From contig NZ_OX365700.1 in NCBI RefSeq assembly GCF_947241125.1, forward strand, positions 186,001 to 250,000: 64,000 nt of DNA. Reading direction: 5' to 3'. The notes under the pieces were generated by a model that saw nothing but the letters and a program-made list of their open reading frames with translations, was not told where the DNA came from and searched no databases. A program made the position numbers and the translations under genes. This stretch comes from Nitrospira tepida (GTDB taxonomy: Bacteria; Nitrospirota; Nitrospiria; Nitrospirales; Nitrospiraceae). Shown here piece after piece: positions 33,295 through 41,497 of the stretch. The stretch's first letter is position 1. The number at the start of each line of letters is the position of its first letter.

Positions 33295-33747
33295 ATGCTT
33301 GTGCATGAGGTGATGTCGACCGGTGTGGTGACGGTAAGAAAGACCGATACGGTTCGTTCGGCGGTCATCAAGATGCTCAGCCGGCATTGCGCCTCCGTGC
33401 CGGTCGTCGAGGACGACGGCCGCCTGGTGGGCATCGTGACGCTGCGAGACGTGCTCTTGCCCCTCTACCCCAACTACGGCGATTATATCCACGATAACGT
33501 CCATAGCCGCGATTTCGTCGAGATGGAAGAGGGGTATCCCGAGGTTCTGGCCAAGAAGGTCGAAGAGGTCATGAGCGTCAGCCCGATGACGGTCTCGCCG
33601 AACGACCCGGTCTTGCAGGCGGCTTCCTACATGGGCTTGAAGAATTTCCGGCGCATTCCGGTCGTCGAGCGGGGGAAACTGGTCGGGATCGTGAGCGTCG
33701 GCGACATCAACCGCGGGCTCTTCTTCGAGCGCGGGCACAAGCCATAA
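33295..33747 (+). CDS. Two-CBS-domain protein
   Basis: The 150-residue protein consists of a CBS pair. First CBS: VHEVMSTGVVTVRKTDTVRSA, CASVPVVEDDGRLVGIVTLRDVL; second: VEEVMSVSPMTVSPNDPVLQA, FRRIPVVERGKLVGIVSVGDI. CBS pairs bind adenosyl ligands and tune a partner protein; here there is no fused effector domain. The start at 33295 follows AAAGGAGG at about 33282; the in-frame start at 33271 has none. Confidence 0.9.
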   Translation: MLVHEVMSTGVVTVRKTDTVRSAVIKMLSRHCASVPVVEDDGRLVGIVTLRDVLLPLYPNYGDYIHDNVHSRDFVEMEEGYPEVLAKKVEEVMSVSPMTVSPNDPVLQAASYMGLKNFRRIPVVERGKLVGIVSVGDINRGLFFERGHKP

Positions 33748-33806
33748 CCTGACGGCCATCGAAGGGCTCGCGGTTCAACCAAAGGTTGGTAGGGAGGGGA
33801 AAATAT

Positions 33807-34172
33807 ATGGGATTGGCAGACAATAAATGCGTACCCTGTCGAGGCGGCGTTCCGCCGTTGCCGGCTGAGCGGGCGCAAGAACTCTTGGTGCAGCTCGATC
33901 GGGGCTGGTCGCTGAACACAGCCGGCCATCTGGAACGGCTCTACACCTTCAAGGATTTTGCCCAGGCACTCGACTTCGTGAACAAAGTCGGGGCGGTGGC
34001 TGAGGCGGAAGGGCACCACCCAGACCTGTATCTGGCCTGGGGCAAGTGCAAGGTGGAGATCTGGACGCATAAGATCAACGGGCTCACCGAGAGCGATTTT
34101 TACCTGGCGGCCAAGGCGGATCGCGAGTTCGCGGCGTTTCGGGCAGGAGTCGCGGTCGGAGCGCCAAAATAG
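33807..34172 (+). CDS. Pterin-4a-carbinolamine dehydratase
   Basis: The 121-residue protein matches PCD/DCoH, which recycles the 4a-hydroxy-tetrahydropterin cofactor. The signature EGHHPDLYLAWGKCKVEIWT carries the catalytic histidines; FKDFAQALDFVNKVGAVAE precedes it. The N-terminal KCVPCRGGVPPL is a common extension in bacterial PCDs. GGAGGGG precedes the ATG at 33807. No aromatic amino acid hydroxylase is visible in the window. Confidence 0.92.
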   Translation: MGLADNKCVPCRGGVPPLPAERAQELLVQLDRGWSLNTAGHLERLYTFKDFAQALDFVNKVGAVAEAEGHHPDLYLAWGKCKVEIWTHKINGLTESDFYLAAKADREFAAFRAGVAVGAPK

Positions 34173-34217
34173 TCCGAGCACGCGTTCCCGCCATGTCTCA
34201 TCCAGACCGGTGAAGTC

Positions 34218-36083
34218 ATGAGTCGCGTGCAAGCGCCGGTGGCGCTGGTCAACATGCCGTTCAGCTCGTCGAAGTATCCGTCGATCCAGCTCGGCACGCT
34301 GGCCGCTCTGCTCAAATCCCAGGGCATCGGGGTGGACTGTCATCACTTGAATGTCCACTTCGCGCACCGGATCGGGGTGCCGCTATATGAGCGGATCTGC
34401 GAGAAGCGGGCCCTCTTCGGTGAGTGGCTGTTTTCCTACCTCCTGTTTCGAGACAACCCCAAACGCGTGGAATATCCCCGCATGTTCAAGCCGGTCTTCG
34501 AGCAGATCGCCCAGGAGGGCGGCCTGCCGATCGGGTATTTCGAGAACCTGGCCATGCGCGAGGCGCCGGAATTCCTGACCTGGGCAATGACGGCAGTGGA
34601 TTGGGGACAATATCGTCTCGTCGGGTTCACGTCCACGTTCGACCAGAATGTGGCCAGTCTGACGTTGGCCAAGCTGATCAAGGACCTCTACCCGGACGTG
34701 AAGATCGTCTTTGGCGGGGCCAACTACGACGGCGAGATGGGACTGGAGTACTTCAGGGCCTTTCCCTTTATCGACCATGTCGTGGTCGGCGAAGGAGAGC
34801 CGGTAGTCCCGGACCTCGTGCGCTGTGTGCTGAACGGCGCCCCGGACGGGTTTCCCAAGGGAGCGGCCTACCGCAAAGACGGCCGGATCTGTTTCGAACC
34901 CAATACGAGCCTGTTCTCGGATTTCGCCCAAACCGGCCCGCCCGATTATGACGACTACTTCCACCTGTCTGCCAGGCTGGGAAGCGCGGGGCCGACCGGG
35001 CTCGATCGCGTTCTGCTGTACGAAGGCTCGCGCGGGTGCTGGTGGGGGGAAAAGCACCACTGCACCTTCTGCGGGCTCAATGCGCAGAACATGAAGTTCC
35101 GTGCCAAGTCGCCGGATCAGGTCGCTCGCGAGATGGCCGACCTCTCCAGCCGCTATGACACGACACGGTTCCGCCTGGTGGACAACATCATCGACATGAA
35201 ATACATCGAGGAACTGTTCGGCAGGTTTGCGGAGGCCCGCTGCGACCTGGACGTGTTCATCGAAACGAAGAGCAATCTTCAGAAGCAGCAGATCAAGACC
35301 TTGGCGGCAGGGGGTGTGAAATGCATGCAGCCGGGTCTGGAAAGCCTCAGTCTGAGCCAGCTCCGGACGATGGACAAGGGCGTGACGCCCATGCAGAACA
35401 TCCAATGCCTGAAGTGGAGCTATTATTACAAGATCCTGGTATCCTGGAATATTCTTCTCGGATTCCCCGGGGAGACCAATGACGACTACCGGCGGCAGAT
35501 CGACCTGATCCCGTCATTGCTCCACTTGCAGCCGCCCGAGGCCACGGGCAAGTTCTGGCTCGAGCGCTTCAGCCCCTACCACACGAGGCCAGGCGAGTAC
35601 GGCCTGCGCATCACCGGCCCCGGCTTGGCCTATGAATATGTCTATGACGCTCGCCAGGTGGATCTGAACAAGATCGCCTACGATTTTGAATACGAGCTGG
35701 ATCACTGGGCGGTCGATCCTCATGTCTATCAAGAGTTGATCGCCGCCGTGCGGGAGTGGCAGAAGCGCTACGCCTCGGATGACAAGCCGTTCCTGTTCTA
35801 TTCCAAGGCGCCGAGCTATGTCACGGTCTATGACGGTCGGGTGGCTGGACGTCCGGTTCGCTATCGCTTTGACGGGCCGGCGGCCTTTGTCATCGAATTC
35901 TGTAACGACTTGGTGCGATCAACCGATCAGATTGCGGCGGCGGTGGGCAAGGTTTATCTGGGGGGCCCCGGACTTGGTGAGACGGTGTCCTCGATCCTGA
36001 CTGATCTGACCGCCAAACGGATTCTTTACGAGGAACGGGGCAAATATTTTACGTTGGCGATCCCGGAGCATCCTTTTCATTGA
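34218..36083 (+). CDS. RiPP-maturation radical SAM protein (B12-binding type)
   Basis: The 621-residue protein has an N-terminal cobalamin-binding-like domain, then a radical SAM core with the signature SRGCWWGEKHHCTFCGLN (about 272-289), which is typical of the RiPP maturation radical SAM protein 1 family. The C-terminal 70 residues (FVIEFCNDL..., ILYEERGKYFTLAIPE) form a small winged-helix/PqqD-like tail. Such enzymes install C-methyl or other carbon-centred changes on ribosomal peptides. No precursor peptide is recognisable next to it, so substrate is unknown. PCD lies just upstream on the same strand. Confidence 0.82.
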   Translation: MSRVQAPVALVNMPFSSSKYPSIQLGTLAALLKSQGIGVDCHHLNVHFAHRIGVPLYERICEKRALFGEWLFSYLLFRDNPKRVEYPRMFKPVFEQIAQEGGLPIGYFENLAMREAPEFLTWAMTAVDWGQYRLVGFTSTFDQNVASLTLAKLIKDLYPDVKIVFGGANYDGEMGLEYFRAFPFIDHVVVGEGEPVVPDLVRCVLNGAPDGFPKGAAYRKDGRICFEPNTSLFSDFAQTGPPDYDDYFHLSARLGSAGPTGLDRVLLYEGSRGCWWGEKHHCTFCGLNAQNMKFRAKSPDQVAREMADLSSRYDTTRFRLVDNIIDMKYIEELFGRFAEARCDLDVFIETKSNLQKQQIKTLAAGGVKCMQPGLESLSLSQLRTMDKGVTPMQNIQCLKWSYYYKILVSWNILLGFPGETNDDYRRQIDLIPSLLHLQPPEATGKFWLERFSPYHTRPGEYGLRITGPGLAYEYVYDARQVDLNKIAYDFEYELDHWAVDPHVYQELIAAVREWQKRYASDDKPFLFYSKAPSYVTVYDGRVAGRPVRYRFDGPAAFVIEFCNDLVRSTDQIAAAVGKVYLGGPGLGETVSSILTDLTAKRILYEERGKYFTLAIPEHPFH

Positions 36084-36128
36084 CCTCATATCGCAGGCAG
36101 CCTTTCCTCTCCTGTCTGGAGAAGGCGC

Positions 36129-37142
36129 ATGAAGGTCCTGGTCCTCGGCGGCACGGGCTTTCTCGGTGCGAACCTCGTTCGCGCGCTCTTGGCGCGGGGT
36201 GAGCATGTCCGGGTGCTGGCCAGGCCGATTCAATCCAGCAAACAGGCCAAGGGCCACGCGACGCTCCACGGTCTCGACGTCGAGCGCGTCCCGGGCGATC
36301 TGAACGAGCCCGGGTCGCTTGCCGCGGCCTGTGAAGGGGTCACCAGGGTCTATCACGCCGCCGGCTACTACCCTCCCTATACGGTTCCCGTCGATACCGC
36401 AGTCCGGCAAGCCCTTCAGGAGACGCGCCATGTTCTCGAAGCCGTCCGCGCCGCGAAGGTCGAGCGGATGGTCTTCGTCAGCGCGCTGACCACGATCGGA
36501 CATCCTGCCCAGGCCGGCCGGCTGGCGACAGAAGACTGCCCCTTTTCGACCCGCTACCACGACAATCCCTATTTGATGGCCAAAGCGGAGATGGAACGGG
36601 AGGTGCGGCAGGCAGCCGGTTCAGGCCTGCCGGCGGTGATTGTCTGTCCCACCGCCTGTTATGGACCCTATGACAGCAAGCCCACCAGCGGCACGGTCAT
36701 CCTCATGATCGCCAGAAGGTTGATGCCGGGCTATATCGATGGTCCGGTCAACGCGATCGACGCGAGGGATGTGGCGGAGGGCATGGTCCTCGCGGCGGAG
36801 CGGGGCAGGGTCGGCGAGCGGTATCTGCTTGGGAATTGGAATACGACCCAACAGGAATTGAACCGGCTGATCGCCAAGGAACTCGGGGTGCTCGCCCCGC
36901 TCTTTCCCATTCCTCCCTGGCTTGCGCGTCCGGCCTTCAAGACGTTTGATTGGGGAGTCCGAACGATTCTCCGGCGGCCGGCGCCGGTGCCGGGCTTTTT
37001 CGTCGAGATGCTGGCCCACATGCAGCAGTATGACTGTTCCAAGGCCACGCGCGAGCTGGGTTTCACCGCCAAACGCCCGATCGACCAGGCGATCCGGGAC
37101 GCCATCGTCTGGTTCCGGGCCAATGGCTATCTACCGGCGTAA
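36129..37142 (+). CDS. NAD-dependent sugar epimerase/dehydratase (HpnA-like)
   Basis: The 337-residue extended SDR has the Rossmann motif VLVLGGTGFLGANLVRALL (1-20), the catalytic YLMAK (YxxxK, about 157-161), and PTACYGPYD. It resembles hopanoid-associated sugar epimerases and dihydroflavonol-reductase-type SDRs. No squalene/hopene genes are adjacent, so hopanoid involvement is not shown. Gap of 45 bp to the upstream radical SAM gene suggests co-transcription. Confidence 0.8.
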   Translation: MKVLVLGGTGFLGANLVRALLARGEHVRVLARPIQSSKQAKGHATLHGLDVERVPGDLNEPGSLAAACEGVTRVYHAAGYYPPYTVPVDTAVRQALQETRHVLEAVRAAKVERMVFVSALTTIGHPAQAGRLATEDCPFSTRYHDNPYLMAKAEMEREVRQAAGSGLPAVIVCPTACYGPYDSKPTSGTVILMIARRLMPGYIDGPVNAIDARDVAEGMVLAAERGRVGERYLLGNWNTTQQELNRLIAKELGVLAPLFPIPPWLARPAFKTFDWGVRTILRRPAPVPGFFVEMLAHMQQYDCSKATRELGFTAKRPIDQAIRDAIVWFRANGYLPA

Positions 37143-37149
37143 ACCAGCC

Positions 37150-37238
37150 CGTCATTCGTCACTCGTCGATGGTCATGCGTAAGTCGCGAAGGAAACAACA
37201 CCTCTTGTCCGATTGACGGTTGACGACTGACGTCTGAT
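37150..37238. repeat. TGACGNN heptad repeats, two arrays
   Basis: CGTCATTCGTCACTCGTC at 37150-37167 and GATTGACGGTTGACGACTGA from 37211 are 7-bp-period arrays in opposite orientation, between convergent genes. Confidence 0.6.
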
Positions 37239-37243
37239 CCCCC

Positions 37244-37576
37244 TCACATGGACAATTTCTCGGCCACGTTCCGCATCTGCACGCCGTGGACCAACGAGGC
37301 CCCGCCGCGGATCGCGCAGGCGACATGCACCGCTTCGGTCATCTCCTCCACGTTCGAGCCCTTCTCCAGCGCGGCTTGCGTATAGGCGTCGATGCAATAG
37401 GGACATTGCACGGCATGGGCGACCCCCAAGGCAATGAGGGCCTTCTCCCGCTCCGTCAGGGCGCCCTCTGCGAAGACGGCGCTGTAGTAGCTCATGAACT
37501 TATCCCACAGGTCCTTGTTCCCCTTCCCCATATCGGCGAACTTGCCCAGGTCCTTGGGATGGTAATAGGTTTCCAT
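37244..37576 (-). CDS. AhpD-like carboxymuconolactone decarboxylase family protein
   Basis: The 110-residue protein has the CMD/AhpD core with LTEREKALIALGVAHAVQCP and the redox CPYCIDAYTQAALEKG, plus HVACAIRGGASLVHGVQM. The sequence closely fits the arsenosugar-biosynthesis-associated peroxidase-like subfamily. No ars genes lie nearby, so the arsenic link is not supported by context. The CxxC pair suggests a thiol peroxidase-type reaction. Confidence 0.85.
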   Translation of the reverse strand: METYYHPKDLGKFADMGKGNKDLWDKFMSYYSAVFAEGALTEREKALIALGVAHAVQCPYCIDAYTQAALEKGSNVEEMTEAVHVACAIRGGASLVHGVQMRNVAEKLSM

Positions 37577-37593
37577 GGCGACTCACTCGCTCA

Positions 37594-37677
37594 AAGGTTA
37601 AGGTTGAGGCTGAGGCTGAGGTTGCAGGGCGAGGTTCGATCCTCCTGGAGCTCAACCTCGACCTCGCCCTGAGCCTG
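37594..37677. repeat. Hexamer repeat (GTTGAG/GCTGAG) with inverted counterpart
   Basis: AAGGTTGAGGCTGAGGCTGA is mirrored downstream by CAACCTCGACCTCGCCCTGA, so the array can fold as a hairpin. It lies between two leftward genes. Confidence 0.55.
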
Positions 37678-37681
37678 TCTG

Positions 37682-37960
37682 TTATGCGTTGCCTGGCGGG
37701 TCCGGCTCCACCTCGGCAAGGACTCGCTTGAAGCGAGAGCCCACCAGGTTGGTGACCTTCCCCATGAGGTCGGCGACCTCTTTCCATTCGTTGGGAGGCA
37801 GGTCCTGCTTGAGTTGCGGATGGATGGCCCACTCGGCGGACACCGCGAGCCCTGCTCGGCTGACGACGACGCGAACCAGCTCGACTTCTTTGACCGTGAT
37901 CGTCTGGTCGGACGATTCGCCTTGCTGATGATTGTGACCCTGGGAACCTTGAGACGCCAT
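37682..37960 (-). CDS. Small hypothetical protein
   Basis: The 92-residue protein has a polar, Gln/His-rich start (SQGSQGHNHQQGESSDQ) and a predicted helix-strand body with VKEVELVRVVVSRAGL and KQDLPPNEWKEVADLMGKVTN. No signal peptide, membrane segment or family is recognised. Codon bias is normal. It is separated from the AhpD-like gene by the hexamer repeat. Confidence 0.55.
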   Translation of the reverse strand: MASQGSQGHNHQQGESSDQTITVKEVELVRVVVSRAGLAVSAEWAIHPQLKQDLPPNEWKEVADLMGKVTNLVGSRFKRVLAEVEPDPPGNA

Positions 37961-38036
37961 GTGTGTCCCACCTGGATGAGTGGAGCTGCATCATACCGTA
38001 ACGACCGGCGGGCTGTACACCGCCCGGTCGCCGGCT

Positions 38037-38253
38037 GGGAGCCTGTCCGACATTGCCGTTCGTGACGAGGTGAAGGGGGTGCTGGCAGATACAAGGCCGC
38101 AGGCCACGAAAACCCGGAAGCGTATTCGCTGGAATCGGGACCCATTGCTCTGCAGAATGCAATGGGTGCCCCGGAGTTTTTGGGGCCGAGAACGAAGCAG
38201 ATGCCGGTACATCGTTCGCCGGAGTAGAAAGGTCAATGTTGGACAGGGTCCTA
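38037..38253. repeat. Family R1 repeat (copy 2, reverse orientation)
   Basis: Starts GGGAGCCTGTCCGACATTG and ends GGTCAATGTTGGACAGGGTC. Read in reverse it aligns along most of its length with 1116-1301, with an extra internal palindromic piece containing CCCATTGC and GCAATGGG. Confidence 0.75.
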
Positions 38254-38272
38254 GGCGAGCGCGATCTCCTTA

Positions 38273-39082
38273 TCACGGTCGCTCGGCCAGCACCTGCAGC
38301 ATGGCTGGATGCAGGGGTCCGTTGCTGGCCACGAGGTCTTTGCCGTAGATGGAATAGGGAGAGCCGTTGAAATGCGTGATCCGGCCGCCGGCTTCCTTCA
38401 GCACGACCGATCCTGCGGCTGAATCCCAAGGACTCAGTTTCACCTCCCAATACCCGTCAAGCCGCCCCGCTGCCACATAACAGAGGTCCAGGGCCGCCGA
38501 TCCCGTCCGGCGGATCCCCTGCGCGCGCAGCGCGAAGCGGCTGAAGTGGTCCAGGTTATTGTCGGCCGTCTCCCGAATGTCATAGGCAAACCCGGTGGTC
38601 AGCAGGGCGTCATCGAGGGTGTTGATGGAGGAGACCCGGATCGCCCGGCCGTTGAGCCATGCGCCCTGCCCTTCTTCGGCGGTGAACAGTTCCTCGCGAA
38701 TCGGATCCAAGACCACGCCCAGCGTGCAGACTCCCTCCCGTTCGAGCGCGATGGAGATGGAATAGAACGGAAAGCCGTGGGCGAAGTTGGTGGTGCCGTC
38801 GAGCGGATCGATGATCCATCGGCATCCCGACTCCCGCCGTCCATCCTGTCCCCGTTCCTCCGCCAGCACCCCATCGGTCGGGAATGAAGCCAAGAGATGG
38901 TCCACGATCGCCTGCTCCGCGGCCCGATCGGCGTCGGTCACCAGGTTGACGATCGAGGTTTTCCGGTCGATCCCGAACCCCGCCCTCGCCTGTTCACGTA
39001 GGATCGCGCCGGCTTTTCGTGCGGCGGCGACGGCGGCGCTCATGGCGCGCGCGGGCGACTCGTGGCGCGTCTCTCGGCTCAT
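38273..39082 (-). CDS. Inositol monophosphatase family protein
   Basis: The 269-residue protein has the metal-binding signatures WIIDPLDGTTNFAHG (about 89-103) and the C-terminal SPWDSAAGSVVLKEAGG, plus LAEERGQDG. IMPase-family enzymes dephosphorylate inositol phosphate and related sugar phosphates; SuhB-like roles are also possible. The full catalytic set is present. The end of an R1 repeat lies 20 bp after the stop. Confidence 0.92.
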   Translation of the reverse strand: MSRETRHESPARAMSAAVAAARKAGAILREQARAGFGIDRKTSIVNLVTDADRAAEQAIVDHLLASFPTDGVLAEERGQDGRRESGCRWIIDPLDGTTNFAHGFPFYSISIALEREGVCTLGVVLDPIREELFTAEEGQGAWLNGRAIRVSSINTLDDALLTTGFAYDIRETADNNLDHFSRFALRAQGIRRTGSAALDLCYVAAGRLDGYWEVKLSPWDSAAGSVVLKEAGGRITHFNGSPYSIYGKDLVASNGPLHPAMLQVLAERP

Positions 39083-39205
39083 TCGGCCCGTTGTCTCGTT
39101 TGATAAACCATGCGCTCGTGCTACACTTTCAACAGCAATGAGCCAGAGACGACCGGCAAAGGAATCGATCGGGTCGGCCGCGACGCCGGCTGCGAGAAAT
39201 TTTTG

Positions 39206-39234
39206 TTGATCTCAGTGAACACTGTTGCTATAAA
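39206..39234 (+). promoter_or_regulatory. Sigma-70 promoter with a dyad operator in its spacer
   Basis: TTGATC at 39206-39211 and TATAAA at 39229-39234 are 17 bp apart. The spacer carries the perfect palindrome CAGTGAACACTG (39213-39224), a placement typical of regulators that bind between -35 and -10. A second candidate, TTGATA at 39100 and TACACT at 39122, lies upstream. Confidence 0.45.
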
Positions 39235-39671
39235 GCACCCATGCTTTGAGTGAGATCCGATTTTGGAGAACTCAAAGGATTGAACATCGAACACGAACCA
39301 CGACGTTTCGCCTCTCGCCTTTTCCTCCCCAAGCTTGACGACAAGCGCCTTTCCTTCGATTGTCCGTTCAGGATTGTTTCCGATTTTCGATCCAGAGCGC
39401 AATGGGTTTCTATGAGCGACGCGGGTTGCTCCGCGCGCCTGAGTAGCGGCATTCCTTCCAGTGCATACGCTCCGGCCCCCGCGCGCGACGTCCGCGCTCG
39501 GACTTCATCGCGGATGAGGTCTCGCAGTCATCGTTGGTCCATCGTGCATTCCGGTCAAACAGGAAGCAGCGTGCAGCGGGTCCTTCGGGACGGGTTCGTG
39601 CGCGTGATGCGGCACCGGGTCTTTCCATGGCAATTCACTCGTGACGTCATGTGTGAAGGGAGGTGAGGGCG
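39235..39671 (+). other. Transcribed-looking region without a clear gene
   Basis: Between a good promoter and a strong terminator no frame looks convincingly coding. A short in-frame stretch at about 39395-39451, SIQSAMGFYERRGLLRAPE then a stop, resembles the DNA-binding helix of MerR regulators and may be a decayed fragment. The rest shows nothing recognisable. Confidence 0.35.
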
Positions 39672-39710
39672 TTGGCAACGAAGAAGGCTGCAAAGAAGAA
39701 GAAGAAGTAA
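39672..39710 (+). CDS. Possible 12-residue lysine-rich peptide
   Basis: TTG at 39672 opens a 13-codon frame for MATKKAAKKKKK ending TAA at 39708-39710. A strong purine-rich ribosome site, GGGAGGTGAGGG, lies just upstream, and a terminator begins 20 bp after the stop. The sequence resembles the tail of histone H1-like bacterial proteins. It could be a genuine micropeptide or the residue of a larger decayed gene. Confidence 0.35.
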   Translation: MATKKAAKKKKK

Positions 39711-39729
39711 GTCACTCCCCCCGCTCCAT

Positions 39730-39767
39730 GCGCCGGAGGCAAGGCCACTTGCCTCCGGCGCTTTTTT
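39730..39767 (+). terminator. Rho-independent terminator
   Basis: A 14-bp stem, GCGCCGGAGGCAAG with CTTGCCTCCGGCGC and a 4-nt loop, is followed by six T residues. Confidence 0.9.
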
Positions 39768-39866
39768 GTGTGAGCGGGAGGCGGCCTTGTGTCTGGTCAA
39801 TAGGAACGTGTCACGGTCGGCCGGACGTCGGTTGAGCGCGATCGACGGAAGGGCTGGGCTGAGAAA

Positions 39867-40811
39867 TTAGACTGAGGCGACCGGAGCCGTCAGGGCTGAG
39901 GAGTGATAGGCCGTGGAGGGCTGAACAAGGGGCCGTTCCGCAAGGGTCGGCTGATCGTCCAACGACAGAAGGACCCAACAGTCCGGACGGCGCAGGATCT
40001 GATTGACGAGCGAGGTATGCAAGGCATGGCCGGAGCGCTCCGCCTTGACGTGGCCGATGAACGGCATGCCAAGAAGCGACAGGTCGCCGACCAGGTCCAA
40101 CACCTTGTGCCGAACGAACTCATCCTGGAATCGAAGGCCGGATTGGTTGATCACATCATCGTCGGACAGGACGACGGTATTGTCCAGCGACCCACCTTTT
40201 CCCAGCCCGCGCGACCAGAGGGCTTCGACCTCTTTCAGGAAGCCGAAGGTCCGGGCATCGGCGATGTCTCGCTCGAACGAATCGGCGGAACATTCATACT
40301 CGTAGCTCTGGGTGCCGATCAGCGGATGGTCATACGCGATCGTATAGGTCACCTTGGGGGTCGGAGCCGGTTCGATCACGACCCGGCGGCCCCTATCCAT
40401 GATTTCAATCGGCTGCATGATCTTGAGGAACCGCTGGGCGCGATTCTGGGGCACAATTCCGGCCGCCTTGATTAGCCGCACGAAGGGGCCGGCGCTCCCA
40501 TCCATGACCGGGACTTCGCCGGCATCGATTTCGATGTAGACGTTATCCACTCCCAATCCGCAGAGCGCGGCCAGGACATGCTCGATCGTCTTGATCTGGG
40601 TGCCGGCGCTGCTGATGGCGGTGCAGAGTTCCGTTGCCACCAAGTTGCTGATCGTGGCCCCCAGCGGAATCGCCGATCCACCCGCCTTACGAAGGAACAC
40701 GACTCCCGTATTCGGAGGAGCGGGAAGCAGGGTCATCGTGACCGGTTGCCCGGAATGGAGTCCAACACCGGTACAGGTAATTGGGGAGGCGATGGTTTGC
40801 TGGTAGCGCAT
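39867..40811 (-). CDS. lpxC: UDP-3-O-acyl-N-acetylglucosamine deacetylase
   Basis: The 314-residue enzyme catalyses the committed step of lipid A synthesis. Signatures include TGVGLHSGQPVTMTLLPA at the N-terminus, KTIEHVLAALCGLGVDN (Zn His), DGSAGPFV and RHKVLDLVGDLSLLG with the second Zn/catalytic region; the late HALHTSLVNQIL matches the family. It shows the organism makes an outer membrane with lipid A. ATG at 40811 is preferred to the upstream in-frame codon at 40865. Confidence 0.95.
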   Translation of the reverse strand: MRYQQTIASPITCTGVGLHSGQPVTMTLLPAPPNTGVVFLRKAGGSAIPLGATISNLVATELCTAISSAGTQIKTIEHVLAALCGLGVDNVYIEIDAGEVPVMDGSAGPFVRLIKAAGIVPQNRAQRFLKIMQPIEIMDRGRRVVIEPAPTPKVTYTIAYDHPLIGTQSYEYECSADSFERDIADARTFGFLKEVEALWSRGLGKGGSLDNTVVLSDDDVINQSGLRFQDEFVRHKVLDLVGDLSLLGMPFIGHVKAERSGHALHTSLVNQILRRPDCWVLLSLDDQPTLAERPLVQPSTAYHSSALTAPVASV

Positions 40812-41104
40812 GATGACGTTCGGGAGGTGTATACAACTAACGTGCCAATCGAATTCTCTTAACAATTATGACGATAATACTTTTAATATCAACATGTTGG
40901 TGGCGATGATCGGATTTGATTGTTCTGTGGCTAAAACTCCACACCTGTTGCGTTTTCACGGATTCAACCCTTCAGTCCTCGTTCGTCTTAAGACTGGCTG
41001 GCGGGCTTGGGAAGGCTAATACCAATACCAAGTTCTCTCTGATTGGGCAAGCCCTGTCTTATATCCATCGAGCCTGTCCTAGAGTGAGGAGCCACAGATC
41101 CTCA

Positions 41105-41434
41105 TCAGACCGTCACCATATGGGTGATAATCAATTCGTCGCCGGCGAGACGTTCGAGATCTGTCGAGCCGCAGGAGCATCGCTCGACAAGCTGGTTCAT
41201 GGGAACATCCTGTCCGCAGGCCCGACATCGGCCCAGTCCTGGAATCTCGACGATCTCGAGTCTGGCGCCTTCCAGCAGGGTGCCCTTCGTCGCCAGGTCG
41301 AAGCTGAAGCGGATGGCCTCAGGCGTTGCGTCGTTCAGCTTGCCGACCTGCAGCGTCACCTGGGCGACCTTGGCGCCGTTGGCCCGATCGCTGACAATCT
41401 GGACGATGTGACGAATGAGGTTCAACTCATGCAT
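41105..41434 (-). CDS. hypA: Hydrogenase nickel-insertion protein HypA
   Basis: The 109-residue protein starts MHELNLI, with the Ni-binding His2, and has the zinc site CRACGQDV...CSCGS (two CxxC pairs at about 71-90). HypA delivers nickel to the hydrogenase large subunit with HypB. It is last in the leftward hyp operon, 63 bp after hypE. No hypB is visible in the window. Confidence 0.95.
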   Translation of the reverse strand: MHELNLIRHIVQIVSDRANGAKVAQVTLQVGKLNDATPEAIRFSFDLATKGTLLEGARLEIVEIPGLGRCRACGQDVPMNQLVERCSCGSTDLERLAGDELIITHMVTV

Positions 41435-41497
41435 TGACGAAACTATCCCGGAGCGCTATCCCGGCCGCCGTTGCTTGGCCAATAAGCATGCCCTTCA

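Noticed and set aside
33807-34172. PCD N-terminus (KCVPCRGGVPPL) considered as a fused RiPP precursor for the adjacent radical SAM enzyme.
   Set aside because: This Cys-containing extension is common in ordinary bacterial PCD proteins.
4391-37238. Heptad arrays considered as a CRISPR array.
   Set aside because: Units are 7 bp without unique spacers, and no cas genes are present.
37244-37576. Arsenosugar pathway membership of the AhpD-like gene.
   Set aside because: The protein resembles that subfamily, but no arsenite methyltransferase, radical SAM ArsS or ars regulator is nearby.
40832-40847. Sigma-54-like TGGCACGTTAGTTGTA on the minus strand just before lpxC.
   Set aside because: The near-invariant GC at -12 is GT, it would give a leader of only about 10 nt, and lpxC is a housekeeping gene; probably chance.
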